A stretch of 64,000 nt of DNA, taken from Nymphalis io (lineage: Eukaryota > Arthropoda > Insecta > Lepidoptera > Nymphalidae). Location of the stretch: positions 7,440,001 through 7,504,000 of the forward strand of contig NC_065910.1 in NCBI RefSeq assembly GCF_905147045.1, given 5' to 3'. Both the position numbers and the translations under genes were made by a program. This document shows, piece after piece, positions 11,981 to 24,800 of the stretch. The notes beneath the pieces were generated by a model. That model had not been told where the DNA came from, made no database searches, and was given only the letters and a program-made list of their open reading frames with translations. Each line of letters starts with the position of its first letter. Positions within the stretch are counted from its first letter, which is position 1.

Positions 11981-12449
11981 TTTTTTTTTTTTTATTATTT
12001 TTTTTTTTTTTTTTAATAAAGGCCTATGTAAGTCTATTCTTGCGTTATTTTCGCACTAAAACATATACGCAGTTAGCAATAGATTCTCTTGAGAATGACC
12101 GCCGCAATAGAAATCGTTCAGTACAAAATTGTTTTATATTGCTTTTTTTTTTGTAAAATTATTTATCTCAACGGTGTCTGAGAAAAAAAATCGGTCCGAG
12201 TGCGGGTAATTTCCACGCGAATGCTTAATTTAATTACTTATTAATATTTTAATACACTACAATCATAGCATACACCCTTCCTAAAACTATAACCTATCAT
12301 ATAAGTATCATGCCAATCGAATGGTTTTTACGTAAAACGAGAAACAAAACTCAAAAACATACTTCTTGGTTCTGTGATTATTAAAAAAAGTATTGAAAGT
12401 ATAATAAGTATTTAATGAAAACTCGTTTTAAAAATAACGATATATTTGA

Positions 12450-12800
12450 GCAGAGATGGCCCAGTGGTAAGAATGCTTGAATCTTAACCGATGATCGTGG
12501 GTTCAAACACAGGCAAGCACCACTGAATTTTCATGTGCTTAATTTGTTATAATTATCATCCATTTCGTGCTTGACGGTGAAGGAAAACATCGTGAGGAAA
12601 CCTGCATGTGTCTAATTTCACCGAAATTCTACCACATATGTAATCCACCAACCCGCATTGGAGCAGCGTGGTGGAATAAGCTCCAAACCTTCTCCTCAAA
12701 AAGGGAGAGGAGGCCTTAGCCCAGCAGTGGGACATTTACAGGCTGTTACTTACTTTACTTACTTATTCAAATAAATGGCGAGTGATGTCATTAAAATTAT
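12450..12800 (+). mobile_element. Type A SINE plus about 48 bp of shared 3' flank
   Basis: The SINE body ends near 12750. The next ~48 bp (tattcaaataaat, cgagtgatgtcattaaaatt) are also found after the 22.64-kb copy. A 7-bp repeat atatttg (12442-12448 and 12810-12816) may mark the target site. Confidence 0.65.
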
Positions 12801-13802
12801 CTATTTCCCATATTTGTTTTGATCGAATTAATTTAAATGCACTATTTATCGTTAATTAATTGTATAATTATGTAAAAAAATTATGTACTAAAATACTCGC
12901 AAAATAATAATAAAAATCTAAATTTTAAACCTCGTTTACTTTTGTTTAAGTTGTTAACAATAAAAAAAATATATAAATACTTATAAAATAAGGTTATTTT
13001 GTTTAAAGCTATTTATACATATGTGTAGGCGTTACAGAATATAATGTTTATTTTCGTTTATAAGTAGTTATTTGAAAGCAATTGTTAGTTTGTAATGTTG
13101 TGTGTTGGTGTCGTTTAGTAATGGATGAACTATTTTTAAACAAAACATGTCAATTGTTAGCCATCTAGTTTTTTTTTTATAATGCATAATATAGTAATTT
13201 TATTGTTTAGAATGAATATAACTGTTTACGCTATAAGATCGCATGTTTTAGAAATACATGTATTTTAATATAGGTAACTTTTGAAATTAGAATCTAAATT
13301 ATAAAAATATATAGTATAAGCTTTTATTGTTAATTTGCTTAGTGTTGTAGTTCAATCACAATATAAATAGAACAAACATAAATAGCTGGGACGCATACCA
13401 TTATGTGTATTTTCTATATTTACATAATATGCTCTACATGCATACATAATGGTCAAGCCGAGTGATGTCAATTTACTATCTTCTATGTCCTCAATTAAAT
13501 TGAATGTTTTAGTTTTTTTCCATTGTACCTACTGCATGTGTATGTTTACTTTAAACAAAAATTTAACAAAGCTATGAGCCAAAAATTGGCTGATAATTTT
13601 GTTGAAGTATCGTGTATACAGAAGCTTTGTCTAGACAAATAATGAAATAGAGATTCAATATAGTAAGTAACATAGTAGATTCTAAACATACCATGAAATA
13701 TTAATATTATTAATATTATTACAATATTGTATTACTAAAGTTAACTCAATACAAAATATCAACCACAACTTGCACAGCTCTCTTTAAAATGTTTAAATGT
13801 AC

Positions 13803-13808
13803 TTTATT
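13803..13808 (-). terminator. Poly(A) signal just after serpin stop
   Basis: AATAAA on the minus strand begins 3 nt after the TGA at 13812-13814. It is very close to the stop, so a more distal site may also be used. Confidence 0.4.
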
Positions 13809-13811
13809 TGA

Positions 13812-15047
13812 TCAATACAATGATGGAGTGTGGTAGAAACCACCAAATGCTATTGAATTAGTCACTTTTTCTATGATCAAGTAGCAGAACGGTCTGTTAG
13901 CTTCAAACCGTGTAATGCCAATACGATTAGAAAATTCTGCACCAGTTACTGCTGATGCAGTGGTTCCTTCTTCCGTTACTTCTATTTCTGCTTTATGTAT
14001 AATTTTAGAAACATAAACAGGGACACGGGTCATTAATGGTAATCTTGCTTTTCTTTGGTCAAATAAATCCTTGATATCCATTTTTTTAAGTGAATCCATT
14101 AAGGTGAGACTCGACACTATTTTAAATCGGGGTATAAAGCAGTCAACTTCATCATCAGCATAGTCTTCTACTGATACTTTTAATTCCTCGAACACAGCAT
14201 CTAATGAGATGTTCGCTAAATTATAAAACATTTGATTTATTGACACACCGGTATATGGCAACATGATAAGCATAGACAAACGATTATATTGTCCATAAGG
14301 AATCTCGATTACACGAGCTTGCAAGGACTCTATATTAGCATATGGGTATGTATGCCGATTGTACATCATGTTGACCTGTCCCAATCTATTTCCATGACTA
14401 TCATAGAATGTTTCTGGTTTTGTATATGATGAGTTAAATGGTACTGTCCATTGTCCTTTAAAATATAATGCACTTATTAAAATTAAATTTGAATTATCCA
14501 AGTCACTGCTTTCTACCAGCTTGGGTATTCGACCTCTTGTAACAGTTGATACCGCTGCATTAATTAATTGTGATGTTACATTAGAATCTGTAAAATTAAC
14601 ACCTATCATTCTGGTGTCATACTCTTTTGCTGCACTTTGAAAATCAATTAAAGGAGAACTTTTTTCATCTACAAATAAAGCGTTGAACTTTTGTAGTTCC
14701 ACTGTAGTTGTATTAACTTGGAGCCATTGAGCGATATTTTGATATTCTTTTCTGATAGCTGCTCTGCGTTTTGGTAATATCCGAAGAGCCTTACAGATTT
14801 GTTTAAGAGTTTCGCCAGTTGCACCTTCTGTTATCACAGCCAACACAGTCCACACTGTAATCGGTGAAATAATCAAATTTGTACCTGGAGGTTGCGATTG
14901 CGCCGTAAAATAAAGTAATTCCATGGAAAAATTTCCAATTTTTTCCGTCAACCCTGAATGAAGGCTTTTATTTGTCACTTCAACTGGATTTTGACTGCCG
15001 CACATAGTTAAAAAAATTAAACACAATAATATTATTGGATCACGCAT
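13812..15047 (-). CDS. Secreted serpin, predicted trypsin-like protease inhibitor (Spn77Ba-like)
   Basis: Intronless 411-residue serpin. It begins with a hydrophobic signal peptide (about residues 1-19, ending in MCGSQ), so it should be secreted to the hemolymph. The serpin core is complete: LIISPITVWTVLAVITEGA near the N-terminus, ISALYFKGQW in the sheet, and the C-terminal motif FEANRPFCYLI. The hinge reads EEGTTASAV, and counting 17 residues from its first Glu puts P1 at Arg375 and P1' at Ile, predicting inhibition of trypsin-like clip proteases by suicide cleavage. Family-level similarity to insect Spn77Ba, which restrains melanization, is my recollection and not searched. ATG 15045-15047 precedes the signal peptide directly. 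It shares strand and architecture with the serpins at 46 and 56 kb but is clearly diverged from them. Confidence 0.93.
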   Translation of the reverse strand: MRDPIILLCLIFLTMCGSQNPVEVTNKSLHSGLTEKIGNFSMELLYFTAQSQPPGTNLIISPITVWTVLAVITEGATGETLKQICKALRILPKRRAAIRKEYQNIAQWLQVNTTTVELQKFNALFVDEKSSPLIDFQSAAKEYDTRMIGVNFTDSNVTSQLINAAVSTVTRGRIPKLVESSDLDNSNLILISALYFKGQWTVPFNSSYTKPETFYDSHGNRLGQVNMMYNRHTYPYANIESLQARVIEIPYGQYNRLSMLIMLPYTGVSINQMFYNLANISLDAVFEELKVSVEDYADDEVDCFIPRFKIVSSLTLMDSLKKMDIKDLFDQRKARLPLMTRVPVYVSKIIHKAEIEVTEEGTTASAVTGAEFSNRIGITRFEANRPFCYLIIEKVTNSIAFGGFYHTPSLY

Positions 15048-16534
15048 TTTGATATTTATTTGAATTTAAAACAAAAAAATACAATAAAATTTCTTTCTGT
15101 TGTTATTTATAAAAAAAGACTTGTTTTTTAGTTCGCGTAACTCATGTTAAAGGCATCACAAACGAGACTGGCCAATTGAGAATTGACTACACTATAATGT
15201 ACTCCGTCTGCGACTGTGTAGCAGACGTCACGGTCAGCAATCGTCAACTGGGAAAACCCTATGTATAATTTAAACCGGTTCTAATTTTTCTGTTCGTTTA
15301 TTTATCAGTCTTTGATTTAAATGTTGTGAAGCTATCGAATTGATTTAAATGGTGTTAAGTTGAAGTCATGTAGTGGTAATTAAGCACCATCGTTTAAACT
15401 TCGAATATTTGGAATAATTAATAAATCGATTGAAAAATGATACATTGCATTTTTAAAATTTACTTGCGACAATTATGACATTTAAAAGTCAAAATGTCAA
15501 AACAAAAACAGACCTAAGGCACAGGTACTATATAGAACGCTTTTTTTCATGTTAAGATATTTAGCCAATATAACTTTTTTAATAACAATAATAATTGCTT
15601 AAATTTTTTTTAATACAGATGTTAATATCAAACAACCGTGGTTATGATTAAGTATCCACAGTTGTTATTATTTCACCCGCTAGCTCCAGCAGCGCCATTT
15701 AAATTTTGTATATTTTGAAGGACACTTTTTATACACAAATATACTTCTTACGTGTACGCTACATAAGATATTATACTAAGTGAGCATAGCCATAGATTAA
15801 TAAAATACTAATGGTTTTCAAATAATTATTGCAAATATTAATTTTAATACAAAGGAACATGTTCTGTTCCGTTAGTTAAACGATAGTAAAATTAGTTATC
15901 GGGTCTACAGAAAGACATAAAAATTATAAAACAAGCGTGTATAATTATATTATTAATGTAAAGGAGTGTGTCAATTTTAAAGTAATGACCGTAACCAATT
16001 TTATTATACATAAACACTATTCTTCTATCAAATGGTTACTAACAACCATATATTTGCTATAACTATAAAATAAAGCTTCAGAACGAGTTAGTATATCTAT
16101 ATTAACCCGTCTATCTATATTAATTATCTAATTAGATACGTAATTTTTAAATAAAATCAAGTACCATATAATTATATTTTACTTTAAATGTTATTGTACT
16201 GCAGATAAAGATTCAATAGACGGCACTGATGACATTGAAAATGTTCCCAGACTAAATTGTCGGAATTAGTTCGTTTTTTTGTGTAACGTACTTCTACTCT
16301 ACTTTTTTTGTATAAAAAATCGATAAATTTATGTTGGTTCACTTTTTCTGCGGACCGAAGATTTAAATATAACTCTACTAACTAATTGTCTCAATTTCAA
16401 ATCGATTAAGAACACCTAAATCGAATGGGATTGAAAATCAGCAAAAAAAGAAATAATGTGTATATTATTCGGGTTTATCTGAAACTTTTTTTAACCGAAT
16501 CACGGAATATGTTTTTTTGATGCTACAGTAAATT

Positions 16535-16798
16535 TAGACGGACTGGCAAACAGGTCACACGATGGTAAGTGACCACCACCCCTTATAAGCATTGGTACTA
16601 TAAGAAATATTAACTATTCCTAATGCGCCACCAACATTCGGAACCAAAATATTATTTCCCTTGTGCCTGTTAAGTTACACTGGTTCACCCTTCAAATTGG
16701 AACACAAAAGTAGGTACTAAGTATCGCCGTTTGGCGGTAGAATATCAATTAGTTGGTGTTACCAGACAGAACAAAGCCACAACCAAGTAAAAGTTTAT
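16535..16798 (-). repeat. Type B retroposon, diverged
   Basis: Blocks GGTAAGTGACCACC, AGCATTGG and TAGAATATC are in order on the reverse strand. Confidence 0.55.
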
Positions 16799-17884
16799 TG
16801 TGATTCAATACTATCATTAATATATTTAAAACAAACTATGGACATTTGAAAGCTTACATAATTTAAAGCGTAGCTAGTGAAGACTTTTTTAAAATAAACA
16901 ATACCAACTATAACACAGATCATTAAACATAATCGCTGTTTTATATCCCCACTTATAAGTAAACGCTGAGGTGAGCATTTTATTTATTTATTTCACGTTT
17001 ATTATCTATTATATGTATCTTCTACTTGTTATGTAATATTCCGCCTGGTCGTAACAATTTTGTGTCAGGGTCGATCCTGATTTCGGTCAGGGTTGCTAGT
17101 CTCGTGTAAACCATTATTATGCTATACATTTATGTAATTTAAAGAAATAATATTGGAAAAATAAACACTTATTTTGATCCATTATTATACTAATTTTAAA
17201 TAATATGTAGTTGAAATAATTCTGAAATAATTAAAAATTGGTTAGTGTTAGAAAATAAGTAGTTAACTAACGTAAGTCTCAAGTAATTGTAATATCTGAA
17301 TAATACATACTTAACTGTTTTAGGCACATATGCGTCAAAGGGCGTGGTGACCTTTATAACCCGCATTCGAAATTGGAATCAGCTGATTGTTGATACGAAT
17401 GCGATTTCAACATTATGTTTATACATAATGCTACATAATGATACAGCTTACGGACAAAAAACTATGTTTAACATTTAAAATTGAATTTCTACGAACAATA
17501 ATCACAGTATATTTCAATCATAAGATTTCTACAAAGAAACACTAACACTACGTTTTTTTTTCTAAATCAAGTTCGTTAACATTCATATTCTATAGAGATA
17601 GAAATTTAGATCACTAAAAATATAGGTAATCTATTAAAACACATTTCATCCCTACTTTTGTTAAAAAATGCAAAAAGAGAACGAAAGAATAGAGAACATC
17701 AACTATATTCCCTAAATATAGAAATAACAGCATGTCACTAAAAAAATATATTTATCAAGTAGTTTTTCTGTGATTCTTTAATTTCATACTTACAGTATTT
17801 TGTTTATTTTGACCCTTTTCGTTTATAATTATTATTTATTTTTGCACCGCGTTGTTTTCTGACTACAAAATATATTTTATTTAT

Positions 17885-18005
17885 TAGGCTCTTACAAGCA
17901 CTTTTGAATCGTCATTTTCTATTTTAATAAAAAGGTACCACCGGTTCGGTATCGAGAAGAACCGACAAGCAACTCGGTAGATAATCTTTTTCATCAATCG
18001 AAACA
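17885..18005 (-). repeat. Type G repeat
   Basis: On the minus strand: CGGTTCTTCTCGATACCG, then CGATTCAAAAGTGCTTG. Same family as 4.4 kb. Confidence 0.5.
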
Positions 18006-18269
18006 CCTTCGTCGTCCTAAATTTTAGCCTCGCCTCGTGTTAATAAATAAATTTCGAATATTCTGATAGGAAATTACCAGTCTCGGAAAGCCGAGAGATT
18101 ACGAGAATGCACTTGTTTGAACAACAACACAACAATAGGTTAACAATAAAAACTGATTATCGCTCATTGACGGTGTAAGCAGTGTAAGCTTCTTGCAGTG
18201 CTATCGTTTATGGGCCACATATACATGAGTGTCCTAAAAAAAAAAAAATCCGTTCTAGTAGCTATTTGT

Positions 18270-18480
18270 GGTTAATTTGTGTTTATAATTCATCTCGTTC
18301 TTGACGGTAAAGGAAAACATCGTGAGGAAACCTGCATGTGTCTAATTTCATTGAAATTCTGCCACATGTGTATTCCACCAACCCGCATTGGAGCAGCGTG
18401 GTGGAATAAGCTCCAAACCTTCTCCTCAAAAAGGGAGAGGAGGCCTTAGCCCAGCAGTGGGACATTAACAGGCTGTTACT
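18270..18480 (+). mobile_element. Type A SINE, 5'-truncated
   Basis: It lacks the tRNA-like head and begins at the TTAATTTGTG block, continuing to GGCTGTTACTG. Confidence 0.7.
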
Positions 18481-18688
18481 GTACTGTAGCTATTTGAATG
18501 ATATTAAGAGTCAAGAGATCCCGACTCCTTGGGCAATTATAATCCGCACACACGATATAAGCGGTACATTTAATTGGAGTGGTAAATATAAAGTATTAGT
18601 AATTCCTTAAAAAAGAAAAAAGGGCATTGCTATATCGTAATATCACTGGCCATTAAGAAAAAAAAAAAACATTTTTTTTTTAAAATAT

Positions 18689-18694
18689 TTTATT
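18689..18694 (-). terminator. Possible DHX30 poly(A) signal overlapping the stop
   Basis: AATAAA on the minus strand begins at the last A of the stop codon. If used, the 3' UTR is only a few tens of bases. Low support. Confidence 0.25.
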
Positions 18695-18895
18695 TATCTA
18701 ATATCATCCGACGTGTTTTGCACATGTTCCTTGTCAGCCTCAACTAGTATTCTACCCAATGTTTTCACAAGTCTAGTCTTGAATCTAGACGTTAGCGTGA
18801 TGACGTCAAATTCAATGTTCCTGAGGTCCCTCTCTATGTAGTATCGGAGTGTGGTTCGTAACATTTCTCTTGCTTTGAGAATTAACTCTGCTTGA
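18694..18895 (-). CDS. DHX30: DHX30 exon 22 (terminal)
   Basis: Residues 1002-1068 plus TAA at 18694-18696. It is helical: LILKAREMLRTTLRYYIERD and LVKTLGRILVEADKE. The tail is shorter than in human DHX30. Acceptor ttacag. Confidence 0.9.
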
Positions 18896-21800
18896 CTGTA
18901 AAAGAAATTAAGTAATTATATATATTAGTATTAAATAAACGCCCACATAAATATCCCACAGCTGGGCTAAGGCCTATTTGAGAATGCTTGAAGCTTATTC
19001 CACATATGGCGGATACACAAGGGGCAGATTTCCACCCAACAAATGCAGGTTTCCTTACGTCGTTTTCCTTCACCGCCGAGCACGATACCAAACTTGTCCG
19101 GATTTGAACCCGCTATCTTCGGTTAACGGTCACGTGTTCTAACCACAAAGTCATCATTTAGTCTTTTACTCCTCGTTTCATATTAATAAAAACTTTTTTT
19201 TTGAAGTCCGAAATATATTCATAATATAAAATCTACCATAATGACGAATATCTACAAAATCTTAAATTCTATACCAAAAAACAGACACGCTGACTAACAA
19301 TTAACATTTTTTTTTTAAATATTACGTTACATTCACCGCTCTTTAAACATTTTATAATATACACAGATAACAAACCCTGTAGGCATTTGAAATGTGAGCT
19401 TGTGTTTCGAATGATACAGCTCCGTTGTTTCACCATCGCTTCCTTCCTGTAATAACAATACTGACTATATATCAACGGTTTTATTTAAAAACGAATTTTA
19501 ATCACATTATATTTAGTACAAGGTCACGAAATTTTTATACAAATTACTAGCTGCTCGAATTAAAAAGTTAAAAAAATAATATTTGAAGTTGCAATATATT
19601 TATATATAAATATGAATTGAATTGAAATTTACAATTTAAATATATTAAAAACTTTTCTATGCTATTCCACGTGACAGAAATATTCTATATTTTACAGTCA
19701 CGAACCTTTTCCGGTTAAAACATCATTAGATCGAAAAAAAAAATGTTTTTAAAAAAATTCATACACAGACAAACACATGCATATTAGATAAGGTTTTTTT
19801 CTAAAACATAACTCCAAATAATTCTTATAAGACGATACTCATAGGATGGGTCTAGTATGTATAATGTTTTTGTAAATCGCAAAATATCAGTTTTTTTTTA
19901 TTTATATAGCTGTAATTGACGTGATTTGACCGGTGAAGGCTCGCCATAATTGCCATATTTGGTATTTTTCTGTCAATATCTCCCGGCTTATTGTACTAGA
20001 TTCAAACATGCTTTTAAACATGTGTTGCCAGGTAAAAATAGTTTTGACTAGTAGTGTTAACAGTCTTTAACAAATAAAAACAAAAAGCTCAAAACGTTCA
20101 TAGATTACTTTTTGCCAGCGAGTCCATCAAAATAGTGCGTTGAATTCCTGTTGTTTTTTTTTTGTTAAATTTTTTTTCTTAATGAAGAAAGCACAGGTCA
20201 ATAATTTTTATTTTTTATACACACACTTGTAATCGATATACATATCAGATGTTGTTTTTTTTAATATTATGTATGCCACCATTTAATATGTATATTGTTA
20301 GTGTGCTTATTAAATAAATAAACTGCCCTAAAATTGACTGCCTCGTTGGTCTAGTGGCTTGACGTAAGGCCGCAGACCCGGAGGTCCTGGGTTCAATTCC
20401 CAGGTCAGGCTAATAGAAAATTATTGGGTTTTTCTGTCAGAAAATTCTCAGTATCAGCCCGGAGTCTAGAAGTTGGAAGTGTGTACACTCCCGTGCTTCA
20501 GAAAGCATTCTGTTGGTCCTGCGCCTGAACTCTTTCCGGTCGTGTCGGATTGCCGTCCCATCGGATTATGAGAGTTAGGGAATAGAGAGTGCACCTGTGT
20601 TTGCGCACACACTTGTGCACTATAATATCTCCTGCGCAGTTGGCTAATCTCTCTTGAGATTGGCCGCCGTGGCCGAAATCGGTTTGGAGGAACATAAAAT
20701 GAAATATTGTTAAGTAACAATATTAAAAAGTAACATACCAAAATTTTCTGCTTAATATCACCCGCAGAAAACAGCAAAACCGCGTGAGGCGGTACCAATG
20801 ATGTCCTATAAACAACTAAAGCTCGCCTTTCTATTGAATGGTAACCACCAAAGTAGGTTAGAAGTTGATTGGTGAGTTTGCTCTTTGTTATACCGTGGTT
20901 AACACTCTCGCTTCCTATATGAGCCCTTTCGCCTTTACTGTAAATAGAGAAAAAAAATACGTTTAAAAACTTTAATAGTTTACCATTAATAATAGTTCAC
21001 AAAATATTTCTTACCGGATGTCTAGTTTGTACAATAAACCTACGCTCCAAATTTTAGCTTTCAAGACTTAGTACTTTTGGCCGTACGTCGATAATCAGTC
21101 AGAAATTCGGAAAGTTATCTTTGAAAGTTGTGAATAAATATATTAGGCCCGTAATAATTATGACAAATATAAATATTTGATATTCGTTCTTTATAGAAAA
21201 ATATATTCAAAACCAAACTCAAAAATATACTATATTTAAATATGCTCAATCAAAACCCAATTTTTTTTTTTTTTATATGCGCCGGGATGGCAAATGACTC
21301 TACTCCACCTGATGGTAAATGGTAGTAGAGTCTAAACGCGACGACGGCCAGTACAGTCAGGAAGAATGTTCTGTACTAGCCGTCCCCGCAAGATGCCTCT
21401 TCACGCCTCGTTTGAAGGAACCCGGGTTGTATGAGGAGGGGAACACGTGAGCTGGTTGATCACGTGGTGGTGATTCAAACTCCCAAAAATGATGACTACC
21501 GAGAAGTACCGGCTAGAATCTTAGTCAATGCATGTTATTACCATAATTATATACAACTACATTTATGTATCATGTATGAAAACAAATACAGACTTGAAAA
21601 TGATAAACATTTATTAATAATTTTGAACATCCCATAAATATATGAAAACTATAAAATAAAAATCGCGAATCGGCTTTAATAATTAATTCTTATAAGTTAA
21701 AATAGCACTTATATATAGATAAATTTATGTGACTTTACATTTAAAAAAATAAAATAAAAAAATTATCCATACTTTCTTACTAATATTCATTCTAACTAAT

Positions 21801-24800
21801 AAGTTTATATGTTTGTTACGCTTTCACATCTAAACTCTATCGATCATCATGAAACCTTACACGCGTTATCAGGGGTGTAGAAAAGGACAGAGTATCTAAC
21901 ATGCCCCCCCCCCTCTCACTCACACGCGGCTGGAAATTAGTAAATAAGTTAATCATACCTTGTAAAAACACTGACACCGGTCATCAACTTTCCCTTCGTC
22001 TTGACATGTTTCCTCGTGACCAGCAACGAGTTGGAACCGGATAACAGTACGGCGGATGTCAGTTCGTCTATATCGGAAAAGCGATTTATCTCTGAAACTT
22101 CCATCGTTCGCTCGACTATTCCGGTATTGAATAAATGCTCCAAGTGTAGGTTTGAAATGGCTGAAAGAGATGTATTAAATATCTTATGTTTTATTTTTAA
22201 TTTGTAAAAGCTGGAAAGGCAAATGGAATCTCCAATTACGATCACGATTTTAGGTTCAAAAGCTTGGTCTTATAAATTTTTTAAACATGAAAAAGTTTTT
22301 GTTTCACTTTCAATTTTAATGGATATGTCTCGCATTCACGGACGCATTCTTCAAAGAAATTCTTTAATAAAAGGATTTATTAAAAAAATATCTACATGAA
22401 TAACTATTGTTTCTCTTAGATCATGAGAATTATCAATCAGTTATAAACTTTAAGTTATTATATATGTATAGCCGCTAAGTTACGGTGTTATTTGGAGTTT
22501 TGCGTCCTCTTTTAGTTTTCCTAAATTTATTAGCCCAAGGAGAAAAGAAATAAAAGATAGATATAACACGGAGGGGAAATCTGAACGCCTGACAAGAGTA
22601 TATACGCCATCGGGGTTAACGGAAGGTATTCAAATAAGTCGAGATGGCCCAGTGGTAAGAACGCGTGAATCTTAACCGATGAACGTGGGTTCTAACCCGG
22701 GCAAGCACCTCCGAATTTTCATGTGCTTAATTTCTGTTTATAATTCATCTCGTGCTTGACGGTGAAGGAAAACATCGTGAGGAATTTCATCGAAATTCTG
22801 CCACATGTGTATTCCACCAACCCGCATTGGAGCAGCGTGGTGGAATAACCTCCAAACCTTCTCCTCAAAAAGAGAGAGGAGGTCTTAGCCCAGCAGTGGG
22901 ACATTTACAGACTGTTACTTACTTTACTTATTCAAATAAATTTCGAGTGACGTCATTAAAATTTCATAATAAGGTTAACGGTGGATCATATTGATAGATT
23001 TAAAAATATACTATGAACTCACATTTAACGTAATTGAGTCTATCCTTCCGCAGTCCGTATTTCTCACACCAACGATCGACAGCCTCCCAACCTTCCTCCT
23101 CCAATATCTGCTCGAACTCATCCTGTATCCAGTGTACCGCCGCGTGGTCCGATGTCGGGTTGAATTTGCGTTTAAAATTGCGTATTTCTGAAATATAAGA
23201 AAGGAAATCGTATTTTGTCAACTAAACATCTTTTTCAAACATCTCTAAATGCAAAGCCGTCGTATAGATTGGTGAAGGTAACTGGATAATGACAAATTGT
23301 ATTCATATAGTATGACGTCACAAATGCCTCGAAAGCTTATGTTAGGTTTAAGAAGTTTATTTCTCATCAAGAACAAAAGTTCACTCACGAGAAACTAATT
23401 ACATTTTCTTATAACTATATTATTTTTTAAATATATAAGCTAGCGCTTGACTGTTATCACACCTGATGGAAAGTGATGATACAGTCTAAGATGAAGCGCT
23501 CTTGCCTAGAAGATGCCTATTCGCCCTAGACTTGAAGGTACCCATTGTAGGTGGTGAGGAAAACGGAGGTCGGGAGAGTATTCCAGATTTTAGCGGTGCG
23601 TATCAGAAACATTATAATTATTATAATTATCGATCATATATATTATAATTATCGATGTCTTTATACGAAACAAAAGGATATATATTTGGTCAAATCAAGC
23701 TTTGACAATGTTTTCTTGGTCAGTATTAAATTTTACAAAAGGTTTTTCATCAGTCAGTTCTTTCGGTAAGCTATTGTAAGTATGTATTATATTGGGAACG
23801 CGACCTTGATAAGATCAAGATGGATCAAACAACATGTGGATTATTGTTTACAATTCATAAATGAAAATTAATATTCATTACATTGGCTAGAACTTCAGTG
23901 CCCTTTATGTTTCTTGTGTCTGTAATTACACTGGCTCGTTCATCCCCATGGATAAAGGACAAACAGACATGTTCGTGCACACAAATGTCTGTTCTGGGTG
24001 GGTATCGAACCCACAACCTTCGGCGTGAAAGGCGAGTATCTGTCAACCACGCCAATCGGCCCGTCAATGAATAATGCCTTTTAAAATAATATGAATGCAC
24101 GCTTTTATTATATATTTACAGTCGTAAGTTTTTTCTTTTTTATATATTTTTTTTCCTTTGTTTAAGCGTGCAATAAAGATATTTATTATTATAATTGATT
24201 AAATAAATGTTTCTAGTGATTTTTGCTCAAAGCGGTTCATTTAAAAAATAACGGCTACCTTCTCGCCTCTCAGCGGAATTCCTAAACAGGTCGACGTTGT
24301 CCGAGCAGTGCGTGGCGACGCTGGCGGCGGGCCGCGCCCCGCCCAGCGCGGCCGCCGCCAGCACGCAGCGCGCCAGCCGCGGGTGCAGCGGCATACTGGA
24401 CAATATGACGCCTAAGCGCGTCATCTGTTCGGATTTCGTCAACGCTCCTGAAAATATAAATAATTATTTTAATTGTTTATATGGGATGCTACCTGTGTCA
24501 ATACTTTCGCGGCCTCTCACCTGGCCCGCACAACACGGACGGCTGGGGCGGCCGCTGAGAGTGCAGCAGCGAGAAAGCGGGAGAAATATGCCCCCTTGTG
24601 CATCCCGACGCCTTCATCGTCGTCTATTATTTTAGCTGTTTATGATGTATTCCCGTCCGAGCTGGGTCGGTCGGTGTGGCAAACAGAGGTGTTCTCTCTA
24701 CTTCCTCTCTGATCATCCGGGCGCTGGGGTCCCGGTTTCACATGTGGTAGAGCTTTGTGCAAGCTCGTGGGTAGGTACCATCCACTCATCAGATATTCTA

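Larger units (their letters stand above)
6634..13802. other. Intergenic, receptor to serpin
   Basis: Very AT-rich. It contains the listed type A, B, D and H repeats and long poly-A/T tracts. No supported gene. Confidence 0.6.
15048..18688. other. Intergenic, serpin to DHX30 3' end
   Basis: AT-rich, with the type B copy at 16.5 kb, the type G copy at 17.9 kb and the type A copy at 18.3 kb. I found no coding exon. Confidence 0.55.

Noticed and set aside
22991..23191. Plus-strand frame over DHX30 exon 18
   Set aside because: Shadow of the exon on the other strand.
24297..24635. GC-rich 112-codon plus-strand frame
   Set aside because: Antisense shadow of DHX30 exon 17.
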